From: Chitinophagales bacterium
GTDB lineage: Bacteria; Bacteroidota; Bacteroidia; Chitinophagales; Chitinophagaceae
Length of the DNA stretch: 64,000 nucleotides
Direction of reading: 5' to 3'
NCBI GenBank assembly: GCA_020636495.1
Contig: JACJXQ010000008.1
Coordinates: 1,984,001 to 2,048,000 of the forward strand
A model generated the notes under the pieces. That model made no database searches, was not told the origin of the DNA, and saw only the letters and a program-made list of their open reading frames with translations. Shown in pieces: positions 36,657 through 43,462 of the stretch; the stretch's first letter is position 1; every line of letters begins with the position of its first letter. A program made the translations under genes and the position numbers.

Positions 36657-37175
36657 CTATTCTGCAGCGTGGGATAGATTTAGCCTTCCAGCTAACCAGC
36701 TTTTTTCAAGAGGAACTAACCACTTGGTCATTAGCTCTGCTTTTGTAAGAACCACATTGCTGAATAGTGGCGTGTCATGCTTGATATATCCTTTATCTAG
36801 GGCATACTGCACTTGGTTCATGGGTAGCATTTCAGCTTTACCATTCACAAGAAAGGTCAGCATCATCCTGTCGAACATGTTTACTTCATACTGGCGCTCG
36901 ATACTTTTGACTATGCGCACCGACGAATCTGTACTGCAGCCGCTTACCTGCGAGCTGCTTTCGTCTGCCATGAATATGATGAATTGCCCGAATACAAGTT
37001 TAGCCCATCCTTTTACAGGGTCGCCATGGCTCTGCCACTGGGTGTAGAATTGCTCTAACTGCTCGTTTATTTCAGCCTGCTCACGCTCTATAAATGCCCT
37101 GCTGCTCTGGTAGACCCATACCCTGGAATCGTCTGAAAAATCAGCAGGAATGATGTTTTGTAATTCCTGTAACAT
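36657..37175 (-). CDS. Conserved Bacteroidota protein, often mislabelled ABC transporter ATPase
   Basis: 172 residues, soluble. RVWVYQSSRAFIEREQAEINEQLEQFYTQWQSHG followed by GQFIIFMADESSSQVSGCSTDSSVRIVK identifies a small family I recall under the name ABC transporter ATPase. There is no Walker A, Walker B or signature motif, so the name is not supported. The D-x-S-x(3)-SGCSTDSS stretch is the most conserved-looking part and could be an active site. It is the last gene of the Fe-S cluster operon. Confidence 0.75.
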   Translation of the reverse strand: MLQELQNIIPADFSDDSRVWVYQSSRAFIEREQAEINEQLEQFYTQWQSHGDPVKGWAKLVFGQFIIFMADESSSQVSGCSTDSSVRIVKSIERQYEVNMFDRMMLTFLVNGKAEMLPMNQVQYALDKGYIKHDTPLFSNVVLTKAELMTKWLVPLEKSWLAGRLNLSHAAE

Positions 37176-37189
37176 GATGTAAAGTTACG

Positions 37190-37810
37190 TTAGAAACCCT
37201 TTACAGATACTTCTTTATTATCAACTTTATCCATATGGGTATCCAGCCAGCGTTTCAGTTCGTTTGACATCTTGCGGTAATTACGAGAGGGTGGGGTAAC
37301 GCTGAACCGGGAACCTGTAAAGTGACTATTGACAAGTATTTTCTTGTCATCTGCAATGAATACCATTACTTCCCTGTGTTCTTTGTTGGGATTGTTATGC
37401 AGGTTGCGGCTGATGATCATAAACACCTCTGGCGCTTCATCATGACGGGTAAAGGCGAGGTTGTTAGTAGTGAAAAAACGTTTCAGCATTTCCATATTCT
37501 TGTCTGGCGAATACTTTGTAGGAATGCTGTCAAATTTCAATATGCGATAATACTGGTAGAATACTAATACTATCAATAGCAGAACAGCGCTATACATCAC
37601 CCAGCTTACGTACTGATTATGGTTCTTTACGCCCATAGCCAGCAGGAAGCCGCCACGCAGGAGTAACACCCATACCACAGCACTTATAGATGCAGGTGTC
37701 AGCGTTTTCTTATTTAAAGGGTACCTTTTCTTCTGCTTAATGAAAGTAATATCATTCAGCAGACTGTTTTCCCAGTCGGGTTTACTACCGGAAGTATTTA
37801 TGGATTTCAT
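37190..37810 (-). CDS. Two-TM membrane protein of the Fe-S cluster operon
   Basis: 206 residues with two hydrophobic helices (~40-60 and 68-86) and cytoplasmic basic N-terminus and C-domain. The soluble C-terminal ~110 residues have a mixed alpha/beta pattern (MLKRFFTTNNLAFTRHDEAPEVFMIIS). Unknown function. Gaps of 14 and 9 bp to its neighbours place it in one operon with the two (Fe-S)-binding proteins. Confidence 0.7.
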   Translation of the reverse strand: MKSINTSGSKPDWENSLLNDITFIKQKKRYPLNKKTLTPASISAVVWVLLLRGGFLLAMGVKNHNQYVSWVMYSAVLLLIVLVFYQYYRILKFDSIPTKYSPDKNMEMLKRFFTTNNLAFTRHDEAPEVFMIISRNLHNNPNKEHREVMVFIADDKKILVNSHFTGSRFSVTPPSRNYRKMSNELKRWLDTHMDKVDNKEVSVKGF

Positions 37811-37819
37811 TATCGAGTC

Positions 37820-38599
37820 TTACTCAGCCAGCGATTGAGCTACCATTTCGGCAATATCCATTACCTGTATGTCGTCTTCTTTTTCTTTGTTCTTCAGGCC
37901 GTCGCCGAGCATTGTTGTACAGAATGGACAGTTAGCTGCAATAATGTTCGCTCCGGTATCAATGGCCTCTTCAGCACGTTCAAAGTTGATACGTGTTGTA
38001 CCTTTTTCCTCTTCTTTGAACATTTGCGCACCGCCAGCACCGCAACATAACCCATTGGTACGGCAGCGTTTCATTTCTACCAGTTCTACGTCCAGTGCCT
38101 GCAATACTTCGCGTGGTGCTTCGTATATATTATTTCCACGTCCCAGGTAGCAACTGTCGTGGTAGGTTATTTTTTTGCCTTTAAAACTACCGCCTTCCTT
38201 CAGGCGTACACGGCCGTCATTGATCAGGCCTTGCAGGAAGGTGGTATGATGTATCACCTCGTATGTTCCGCCCAGGGCTGGATATTCATTTTTGAAAACA
38301 TTAAAACAGTGCGGACAGGCTGTAACTATCTTCTTGATGCCATACCCGTTGAGTGTTTGTATATTATTATAGGCCATCATCTGGAACAGGAACTCATTTC
38401 CTGCACGCCTGGCGGGGTCGCCTGTACACATTTCTTCTTTCCCTAGTATAGCAAACTTTACACCGACCTTATCCAGTATCTGTGCAAAAGCTTTGGTTAT
38501 TTTCTGAGCTCTCTGGTCAAAGCTGCCTGCACATCCTACCCAAAACAATACTTCAGGCATTTCTCCATTCGCAGCATATTCAGCCATTGATTTTATCAT
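37820..38599 (-). CDS. (Fe-S)-binding protein with CCG domains (HdrB/GlpC/LutA-like)
   Basis: 259 residues from the ATG at 38599 (the longer frame to 38653 would overlap the upstream gene and adds unrelated sequence). Two cysteine-rich CCG-type regions are visible: FWVGCAGSFDQRAQ with CTGDPARRAG, and HDSCYLGRGN with LCCGAGGAQMF. Such domains bind non-cubane or [4Fe-4S] clusters in heterodisulfide reductase and lactate/glycerol dehydrogenase partners. Together with the preceding membrane Fe-S protein it forms a two-component electron-transfer unit; donor and acceptor are unknown. Confidence 0.88.
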   Translation of the reverse strand: MIKSMAEYAANGEMPEVLFWVGCAGSFDQRAQKITKAFAQILDKVGVKFAILGKEEMCTGDPARRAGNEFLFQMMAYNNIQTLNGYGIKKIVTACPHCFNVFKNEYPALGGTYEVIHHTTFLQGLINDGRVRLKEGGSFKGKKITYHDSCYLGRGNNIYEAPREVLQALDVELVEMKRCRTNGLCCGAGGAQMFKEEEKGTTRINFERAEEAIDTGANIIAANCPFCTTMLGDGLKNKEKEDDIQVMDIAEMVAQSLAE

Positions 38600-38625
38600 A
38601 ATCTTTTTTCTTTCTAAGGTTAATA

Positions 38626-40002
38626 TTACGCCTGCATCATTTCTTCTGCCCATTTATCCCTGTCGTCAGGGCTGAACTTCCATGGGGCCATATTGGTCTC
38701 CACATTATTGAACATAAGGTTCCACTCTTCAGGGCTGTTGCTTTCTTCCATGATCAGGTACCTGCGCAACTGCATAATGATATTCAACGGGTCAATTGTT
38801 ACAGGGCAGGCTTCAACACATGCCTGGCAGGTAGTACAGGCCCTCAGTTCTTCTACCGATATGTAGTCATGAACCAATGTCTTTCCGTCATCCTGAAACT
38901 CTTTATTCTTATTGATATTAGCGCCCACTTCTTCCAGCCTGTCGCGGGTGTCCATCATTATCTTACGCGGTGAAAGTGTTTTACCTGTCTGGTTGGCGGG
39001 GCACATAGCTGTACAACGTCCGCACTCAGTACAGGCATATGCATCCATCAGGTTCTTCCAACTCAGGTCCATTACGTCTTTTGCACCGAACCTTTGTGGT
39101 TCAGCAGGTGCAGCGTCTGTTGGTGCTTTGTCAGGCTCCATCATGTACAGCACTTCCTTCTGTATCTCCGGCATATTCTGTGCTTCACCCTGGTTTTTCA
39201 GGCGCATATAATATGCATTAGGGAAAGCTACTATAATATGGAAGTGCTTGGAATATGGGAGGTAATTCATGAAAGCCAGTACGCCGATAATATGCAGCCA
39301 CCAGCCACCTCGTTCAATTCCCATAAGTGTTCCGTCAGATAGTCCCGAGAACAGTCCTGTAAACATACCCGTTATCCAGAACGTATCGGTAGCGGTGTAG
39401 TGCTCCACACCACGGCTTTGCAGTACAAGGTCTGCCGTATTCATAGATAGGAATAACGTCATAAGCACGATCTCTGTTATCAGTATCAGGTTAGCATCAT
39501 TTTCAGGCCATCCTTTCAGCTCTGATTGCACAAGGCGGGGTACTTTTATGATGTTCCTGCGGAACAGGAATATAGCACAGCCTAACAATACCAGTACTGC
39601 CAGTATCTCGAAACAACCTATTAAAACTGAATATAAGCTGCCCAGCAGGGGAGCGAACAAACGGTGGTGACCTGTGACACCATCAAGGATTATCTCCAGT
39701 ATTTCCGCATTAATGATGATGAAGCCTGCATATACAAACAGGTGGAGCATAGCCGGGATCGGCCTTTTGAACATCTTTTTCTGGCCCAGTGCCAGTAATG
39801 TCATGTTCTTCCATCTTTGGCCGGGATTATCGGTCAGGTCTTCTTTCCTGCCCAACAATATGTTTCGCCTTATCTCACCTACCTTTTTTGCGAAAAGGTA
39901 TATGGATACGCCTGAGATCAATATAAAAAGTATCTGTTGTACAAGCTGCATGCGCAATGTATTTACAAGGTTCGAAATTAGCAGCTTTTGTGCTAAAAAC
40001 AT
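38626..40002 (-). CDS. Membrane (Fe-S) oxidoreductase subunit
   Basis: 458 residues; a Met at 39951 is an equally good start (MQLVQQILFILISG). About five to six TM helices in the N-terminal 300 residues resemble a cytochrome-b/NarI-like HdrE membrane domain. The C-terminal domain holds two ferredoxin-type motifs, CTECGRCTAMCPANQ and CTTCQACVEACPVT, enough for two [4Fe-4S] clusters. It is predicted to pass electrons between the quinone pool and the CCG protein 27 bp downstream. Confidence 0.88.
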   Translation of the reverse strand: MFLAQKLLISNLVNTLRMQLVQQILFILISGVSIYLFAKKVGEIRRNILLGRKEDLTDNPGQRWKNMTLLALGQKKMFKRPIPAMLHLFVYAGFIIINAEILEIILDGVTGHHRLFAPLLGSLYSVLIGCFEILAVLVLLGCAIFLFRRNIIKVPRLVQSELKGWPENDANLILITEIVLMTLFLSMNTADLVLQSRGVEHYTATDTFWITGMFTGLFSGLSDGTLMGIERGGWWLHIIGVLAFMNYLPYSKHFHIIVAFPNAYYMRLKNQGEAQNMPEIQKEVLYMMEPDKAPTDAAPAEPQRFGAKDVMDLSWKNLMDAYACTECGRCTAMCPANQTGKTLSPRKIMMDTRDRLEEVGANINKNKEFQDDGKTLVHDYISVEELRACTTCQACVEACPVTIDPLNIIMQLRRYLIMEESNSPEEWNLMFNNVETNMAPWKFSPDDRDKWAEEMMQA

Positions 40003-40069
40003 AGTTTAACACTTGCTGTTATACTGTTTCGTGTAAATTGTTTAGGTTTGGAGTAAATGTTTACTGTCA

Positions 40070-40975
40070 ATGTTCAATAAAATATGGACACCTCTATTGT
40101 TGGTGGTATTATTTAGCTTTAGTATCAAGTCGTATGCCCAGAACGACTGGACACAAATTCAGCAGATCGAGGACTCTATGCTGGTGACTGCTGATTCTAT
40201 GTACCATGCCTTTATTCCTGATGACAGGGCAAAGTACACAGAACGGTTTGTAAAGCAACTTGTACAGGCATTGAAAATATCCAATTCGTGGGAATACGAA
40301 TTTCCGAAGCTGCAAAATGAGATAAACATAATATACCCCGAAGACAAGTCTTTCAGGATATTTAACTGGGGCATAGCTCCGACTGAAGTAACCCGCAGAT
40401 ATTATGGTGCAGTACAATTACCGCAATCTGACCTGAAACTATTTCCGCTTTTTGACTATTCAGACAAAATAAAAAAATGTGAAGAAGATACAGTACTAAC
40501 TCAGGGCAAGTGGCTTGGAGGTATCATATATAAGATAATGTCCAACAAAGTGGATGGAGAAACTGTCTACACGCTTTTCACACTTAATGCATCAAGTGCT
40601 ATCAGCAATAAGAAGATGTTAGACCCGTTGATCTTAACAGAAAAGGGGGTGACATTCGGGGCGCCCATATTTGATATTCCTTCTTCCTGTAACCCTGAGA
40701 AGCCAAGTAACAGGTTTATTCTGGAATACAAAAAGGAAGTTCAGGCATCTATGAACTGGGATACAGATTTCAACGCTATATTCTTTGACAGGTTGGTATC
40801 GCAGGTAAATGACCCAAACAGGAAATATACATTTGTGCCCAGCGGCCAATATGACGGGTTGAAATGGAAAGGTGAAAAATGGGTATATGTTGAGAACCTT
40901 ATACCGATAGATGTAATGAAAGACGGTGAAGCACCAACTCCAAATCCTAAGTTCAAACAAGAAAAGGGTAAATAA
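40070..40975 (+). CDS. Exported protein, unknown function
   Basis: 301 residues with a signal peptide (MFNKIWTPLLLVVLFSFSIKSYAQ). The mature protein begins acidic (IEDSMLVTADSMYHAFIPDDRAKYTERF) and has a central beta-rich stretch (NWGIAPTEVTRRYYGAVQ, KWLGGIIYKIMSNKV). There is no catalytic motif or sorting tail, so a periplasmic location is likely. It is divergent from the Fe-S operon and is followed by tRNA-Arg. Confidence 0.78.
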   Translation: MFNKIWTPLLLVVLFSFSIKSYAQNDWTQIQQIEDSMLVTADSMYHAFIPDDRAKYTERFVKQLVQALKISNSWEYEFPKLQNEINIIYPEDKSFRIFNWGIAPTEVTRRYYGAVQLPQSDLKLFPLFDYSDKIKKCEEDTVLTQGKWLGGIIYKIMSNKVDGETVYTLFTLNASSAISNKKMLDPLILTEKGVTFGAPIFDIPSSCNPEKPSNRFILEYKKEVQASMNWDTDFNAIFFDRLVSQVNDPNRKYTFVPSGQYDGLKWKGEKWVYVENLIPIDVMKDGEAPTPNPKFKQEKGK

Positions 40976-41000
40976 ATACTAAACCTAACTTCATTTTGCC

Positions 41001-41008
41001 TAAATTTG
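41001..41008 (+). promoter_or_regulatory. -7 promoter element for tRNA-Arg
   Basis: TAAATTTG fits the Bacteroidota -7 consensus TAnnTTTG and ends 13 bp before the mature tRNA 5' base. No convincing TTTG lies at the -33 distance. Confidence 0.6.
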
Positions 41009-41021
41009 CGCCTTCTGAAAT

Positions 41022-41095
41022 GGTCCGGTAGCTCAGCTGGATAGAGCAACTGCCTTCTAAGCAGTAGGCCATTGGTTCGAATCCAATCCGGATCA
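41022..41095 (+). tRNA. tRNA-Arg (TCT)
   Basis: Cloverleaf with acceptor GGTCCGG/CCGGATC (one G-T pair), D-arm GCTCAGCTGGATAGAGC, anticodon stem ACTGC/GCAGT around CTTCTAA (anticodon TCT), variable loop AGGCC and T-arm ATTGGTTCGAATCCAAT. CCA is not encoded; the base after A73 is CATAA. Confidence 0.95.
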
Positions 41096-41105
41096 CATAA
41101 AAGCA

Positions 41106-41134
41106 AAAGCCTCTGATCACCAGGGGCTTTGTTA
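41106..41134 (+). terminator. Terminator after tRNA-Arg
   Basis: AAAGCCTCTG, ATCAC, CAGGGGCTTT: a 10-bp stem with one G-U pair, followed by GTTATTT, 11 bp after the tRNA. Confidence 0.75.
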
Positions 41135-41374
41135 TTTCTGTTATTTTATAAGGTTGTAAATAACCTGTTCACCAATCATATTTGGCGCAGTACAGTTGTA
41201 ACTTATATCGTGGTTGTTGATATGTAACATACAATATGCCTGACGTTGTTCCCAAAACAGCACCCGCTATGTCAGGTTCAAATGCAGTACGAAGGACATT
41301 ACTGTTTTTTATCGTCTAAAAATAATATGTGTAATGAACTCAAATGCACTTCCTCTCGTATATTCGCATACTGT

Positions 41375-43084
41375 ATGCGGTATTTCTTTTCTTGTTTATT
41401 ATTGTTGATAATTGGTATTAACGGCATATCTGCTCAGCCGGACTCCCTGTTGCATACAACATATGCAAAACGATACGATTACGTTGTTACGCTCGAAAAA
41501 ACCGTTACACGCGATGTTGACAATGATGAGCAACGTGCAGAGCTATTAGACAGCCTGCAAAAGATAGCAGACTACGTGAAGAGCAAGGGGGATGATGCTT
41601 TTTACTACCAATTATCATTATTGCCCATTACTTCCTTAAGCTATATGAGGAAGGCAGGTAGAGTAATGGAGGTAAGTAAACAGATAAGCAAAGCTGAAAA
41701 AGAAGGATATATTTTTGAAGCTACAGATGCCAGGGCACAGCTGGCAAATTATTTCTGGAGGACGGACAAGCGGGAAAAAGGTATAGAAATAGGGCTGAAT
41801 GCATATGAAGTATATAAAAATTTCTCAGTAGAAGAATTTCCTGCACGTACACCCATACAAAGCAAGTTAGCTGTATGGTATTACAACTTTGCCGATCTGG
41901 GACGTGCCAAAGAATTACTGCTGGAACTACTGTCTGCTGCCAATAATGAAGTAACGGAAGCAATGCTTGACCCGATAGCCACCTTAGCACTTTGTTACCG
42001 TGAACAGAAGCAATATGACTCCGCACTGATATACTTCACACAAGTGTACGATTACAGCAGAAGCTCAGGCAATGCCAGGAAAGAGGCCCTGGCCGTAGGC
42101 AATATCGGTAGCCTGTATTATCAAACCGGTAAATATAATGAAGCTATACGGTGGTCTCAACGGGAACTGGCCTTATGGAAAGAGATCAACAATAATACCA
42201 CACTGCCCAGTGTAACTGCTTATATCTACATAGCAGATGCATCTTTCACCAAAGGAGATATAGCAACTGCACGTACATATATAGACAGTGCGGATAAGCT
42301 GATGAGGAAAGTAAGGAGGAGTTTCAACAACCTTAAGAAGTTCTATGCGGTAAAGGCAAATATTTTAGCCGCCTCCGGCCAGGATACTAAGGCGCTGCTG
42401 TACAAAGACTCTGTAATGTTGATGATGGACAGCCTGTATGCACAAAGGGATAAAGAGCAGATGCTGAATGCGGAACAACGTGTGGAACAGGCCAAACATG
42501 AAAAAGAAGTAGAATACCTGGAAACATTACGTAAGAACAGCGTCTGGCTGCGCAACTTTGCCATCGTTATGATATTGATGCTGGCCATCATCAGCCTGCT
42601 ACTCATCAACCGCAGCAGGCTCAGGCACAGGCAAAAAGAGCTGAAGGCCATGAGCGACAGAGACAAAGCCGAGAACAAACTGCTGCACTTCACCCGCCAG
42701 ATGCAGGATAAGAACCGACAGATAGACAACCTGAGAGAGGAATTGCAACACGCGTCTGACGAGCAGGATACTGTAGCTAAGAATGAGGCCATAGCCCGCC
42801 TGCAACAATCCACTATTCTTACCGACGACCAATGGGACGAATTCAGGGTCGTATTTGAAGAGGTACACTCCGGATTTATAGGCAAACTGAAAACGCAATT
42901 CCCCGCACTGACTCCTGCGGAGCTGCGCTACCTGACACTACTGAAGCTGGACCTCAACAACAGGGAGATGGCCAATATGCTGGGTGTGAGCGATGGCACT
43001 GTGCGCAATTATAAAAGCCGCCTGCGCCGCAAGTATAACCTGGCCGATGAGGACGACCTGGAAGAAATGCTGAAAAATATCTAA
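41375..43084 (+). CDS. Membrane TPR/LuxR-type regulator
   Basis: 569 residues from the ATG at 41375, chosen because it gives a proper signal sequence (MRYFFSCLLLLIIGINGISAQ); the frame is open to 41246. Periplasmic TPR-like repeats fill ~60-360 (e.g. ALAVGNIGSLYYQTGKYNEAI). A TM helix lies at ~392-412, then a long cytoplasmic coiled coil (RHRQKELKAMSDRDKAENKL). The C-terminus is a LuxR-type HTH (LTPAELRYLTLLKLDLNNREMANMLGVSDGTVRNYKSRL, ~510-550). The design is a one-piece transmembrane signal receiver that binds DNA while membrane-bound. Directly after it lie a palindrome and six phased 11-bp repeats in front of the T9SS operon, the obvious candidate target. The last ~500 bp are GC-richer than the start. 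Confidence 0.85.
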   Translation: MRYFFSCLLLLIIGINGISAQPDSLLHTTYAKRYDYVVTLEKTVTRDVDNDEQRAELLDSLQKIADYVKSKGDDAFYYQLSLLPITSLSYMRKAGRVMEVSKQISKAEKEGYIFEATDARAQLANYFWRTDKREKGIEIGLNAYEVYKNFSVEEFPARTPIQSKLAVWYYNFADLGRAKELLLELLSAANNEVTEAMLDPIATLALCYREQKQYDSALIYFTQVYDYSRSSGNARKEALAVGNIGSLYYQTGKYNEAIRWSQRELALWKEINNNTTLPSVTAYIYIADASFTKGDIATARTYIDSADKLMRKVRRSFNNLKKFYAVKANILAASGQDTKALLYKDSVMLMMDSLYAQRDKEQMLNAEQRVEQAKHEKEVEYLETLRKNSVWLRNFAIVMILMLAIISLLLINRSRLRHRQKELKAMSDRDKAENKLLHFTRQMQDKNRQIDNLREELQHASDEQDTVAKNEAIARLQQSTILTDDQWDEFRVVFEEVHSGFIGKLKTQFPALTPAELRYLTLLKLDLNNREMANMLGVSDGTVRNYKSRLRRKYNLADEDDLEEMLKNI

Positions 43085-43146
43085 GCTTTCCGCACAGCAT
43101 TCATATACATCAATAGCTGTATTTATTTATTTCCGCAATATGCAAC

Positions 43147-43163
43147 GTGTTGACAATCAACAC
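43147..43163. promoter_or_regulatory. Palindrome preceding the 11-bp array
   Basis: GTGTTGA, CAA, TCAACAC (43147-43163): a perfect 7-bp dyad that abuts the first unit of the repeat array. It is a candidate binding site in the same control region. Confidence 0.55.
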
Positions 43164-43229
43164 TGATACGTTTTTGATACGCCCCTGATACACATTTGAC
43201 ACGCGGCTGATACGCTTTTCAGACGCGGA
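43164..43229. repeat. Six helically phased 11-bp direct repeats
   Basis: Units start at 43164, 43175, 43186, 43197, 43208 and 43219, exactly 11 bp apart. Five begin TGATAC or TGACAC, and the sixth is degenerate (TCAGACGCGGA); the last four bases of each unit vary. The array ends where a -7-like AAAATTTG (43229-43236) begins and covers the place where a -33 box should be, so it looks like a multi-copy activator site replacing the -33 element. Confidence 0.75.
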
Positions 43230-43236
43230 AAATTTG
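43229..43236 (+). promoter_or_regulatory. Weak -7 box of the T9SS operon
   Basis: AAAATTTG differs from TAnnTTTG at the first base and lies 34 bp before the first start codon. The -33 position (about 43205-43208) is occupied by the repeat array and has no TTTG. Confidence 0.45.
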
Positions 43237-43269
43237 TATTCGCCCTCCTCCTGCTATCACCTTTGTTCC

Positions 43270-43449
43270 ATGACCAGGATCGCACAAAATAAACTTTTCC
43301 GAATTGATCGGTTTGCCATCGCAATAATGCTTTGTGTAGTGGTTGCCATAGGGATGATATTGGGTATATGGTGGTATTACGATCAGCAGATAGACCTGAT
43401 GAAAAAAGACCTGAGCAAACCACATACCTCAATTAGTACAGAACAATAA
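43270..43449 (+). CDS. Small one-TM membrane protein
   Basis: 59 residues from the ATG at 43270: a basic N-terminus (MTRIAQNKLFRIDRF), one TM helix (AIAIMLCVVVAIGMILGIWWYY) and a ~20-residue polar tail. The open frame extends back to 43234, but that would start inside the presumed promoter. It is the first gene of the T9SS operon, 13 bp before the cargo gene. Possibly an accessory of export or signalling; no family recognised. Confidence 0.6.
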   Translation: MTRIAQNKLFRIDRFAIAIMLCVVVAIGMILGIWWYYDQQIDLMKKDLSKPHTSISTEQ

Positions 43450-43462
43450 AACAGATATAGAT

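Noticed and set aside
42343..42885. 180-codon minus-strand open frame
   Set aside because: It is antisense to the coiled-coil and HTH part of the LuxR-type regulator; Ser/Cys-rich shadow.
43164..43229. CRISPR array or plasmid-type iterons
   Set aside because: The units are only 11 bp without spacers, next to a promoter, and there is no replication gene nearby; a regulatory array fits better.
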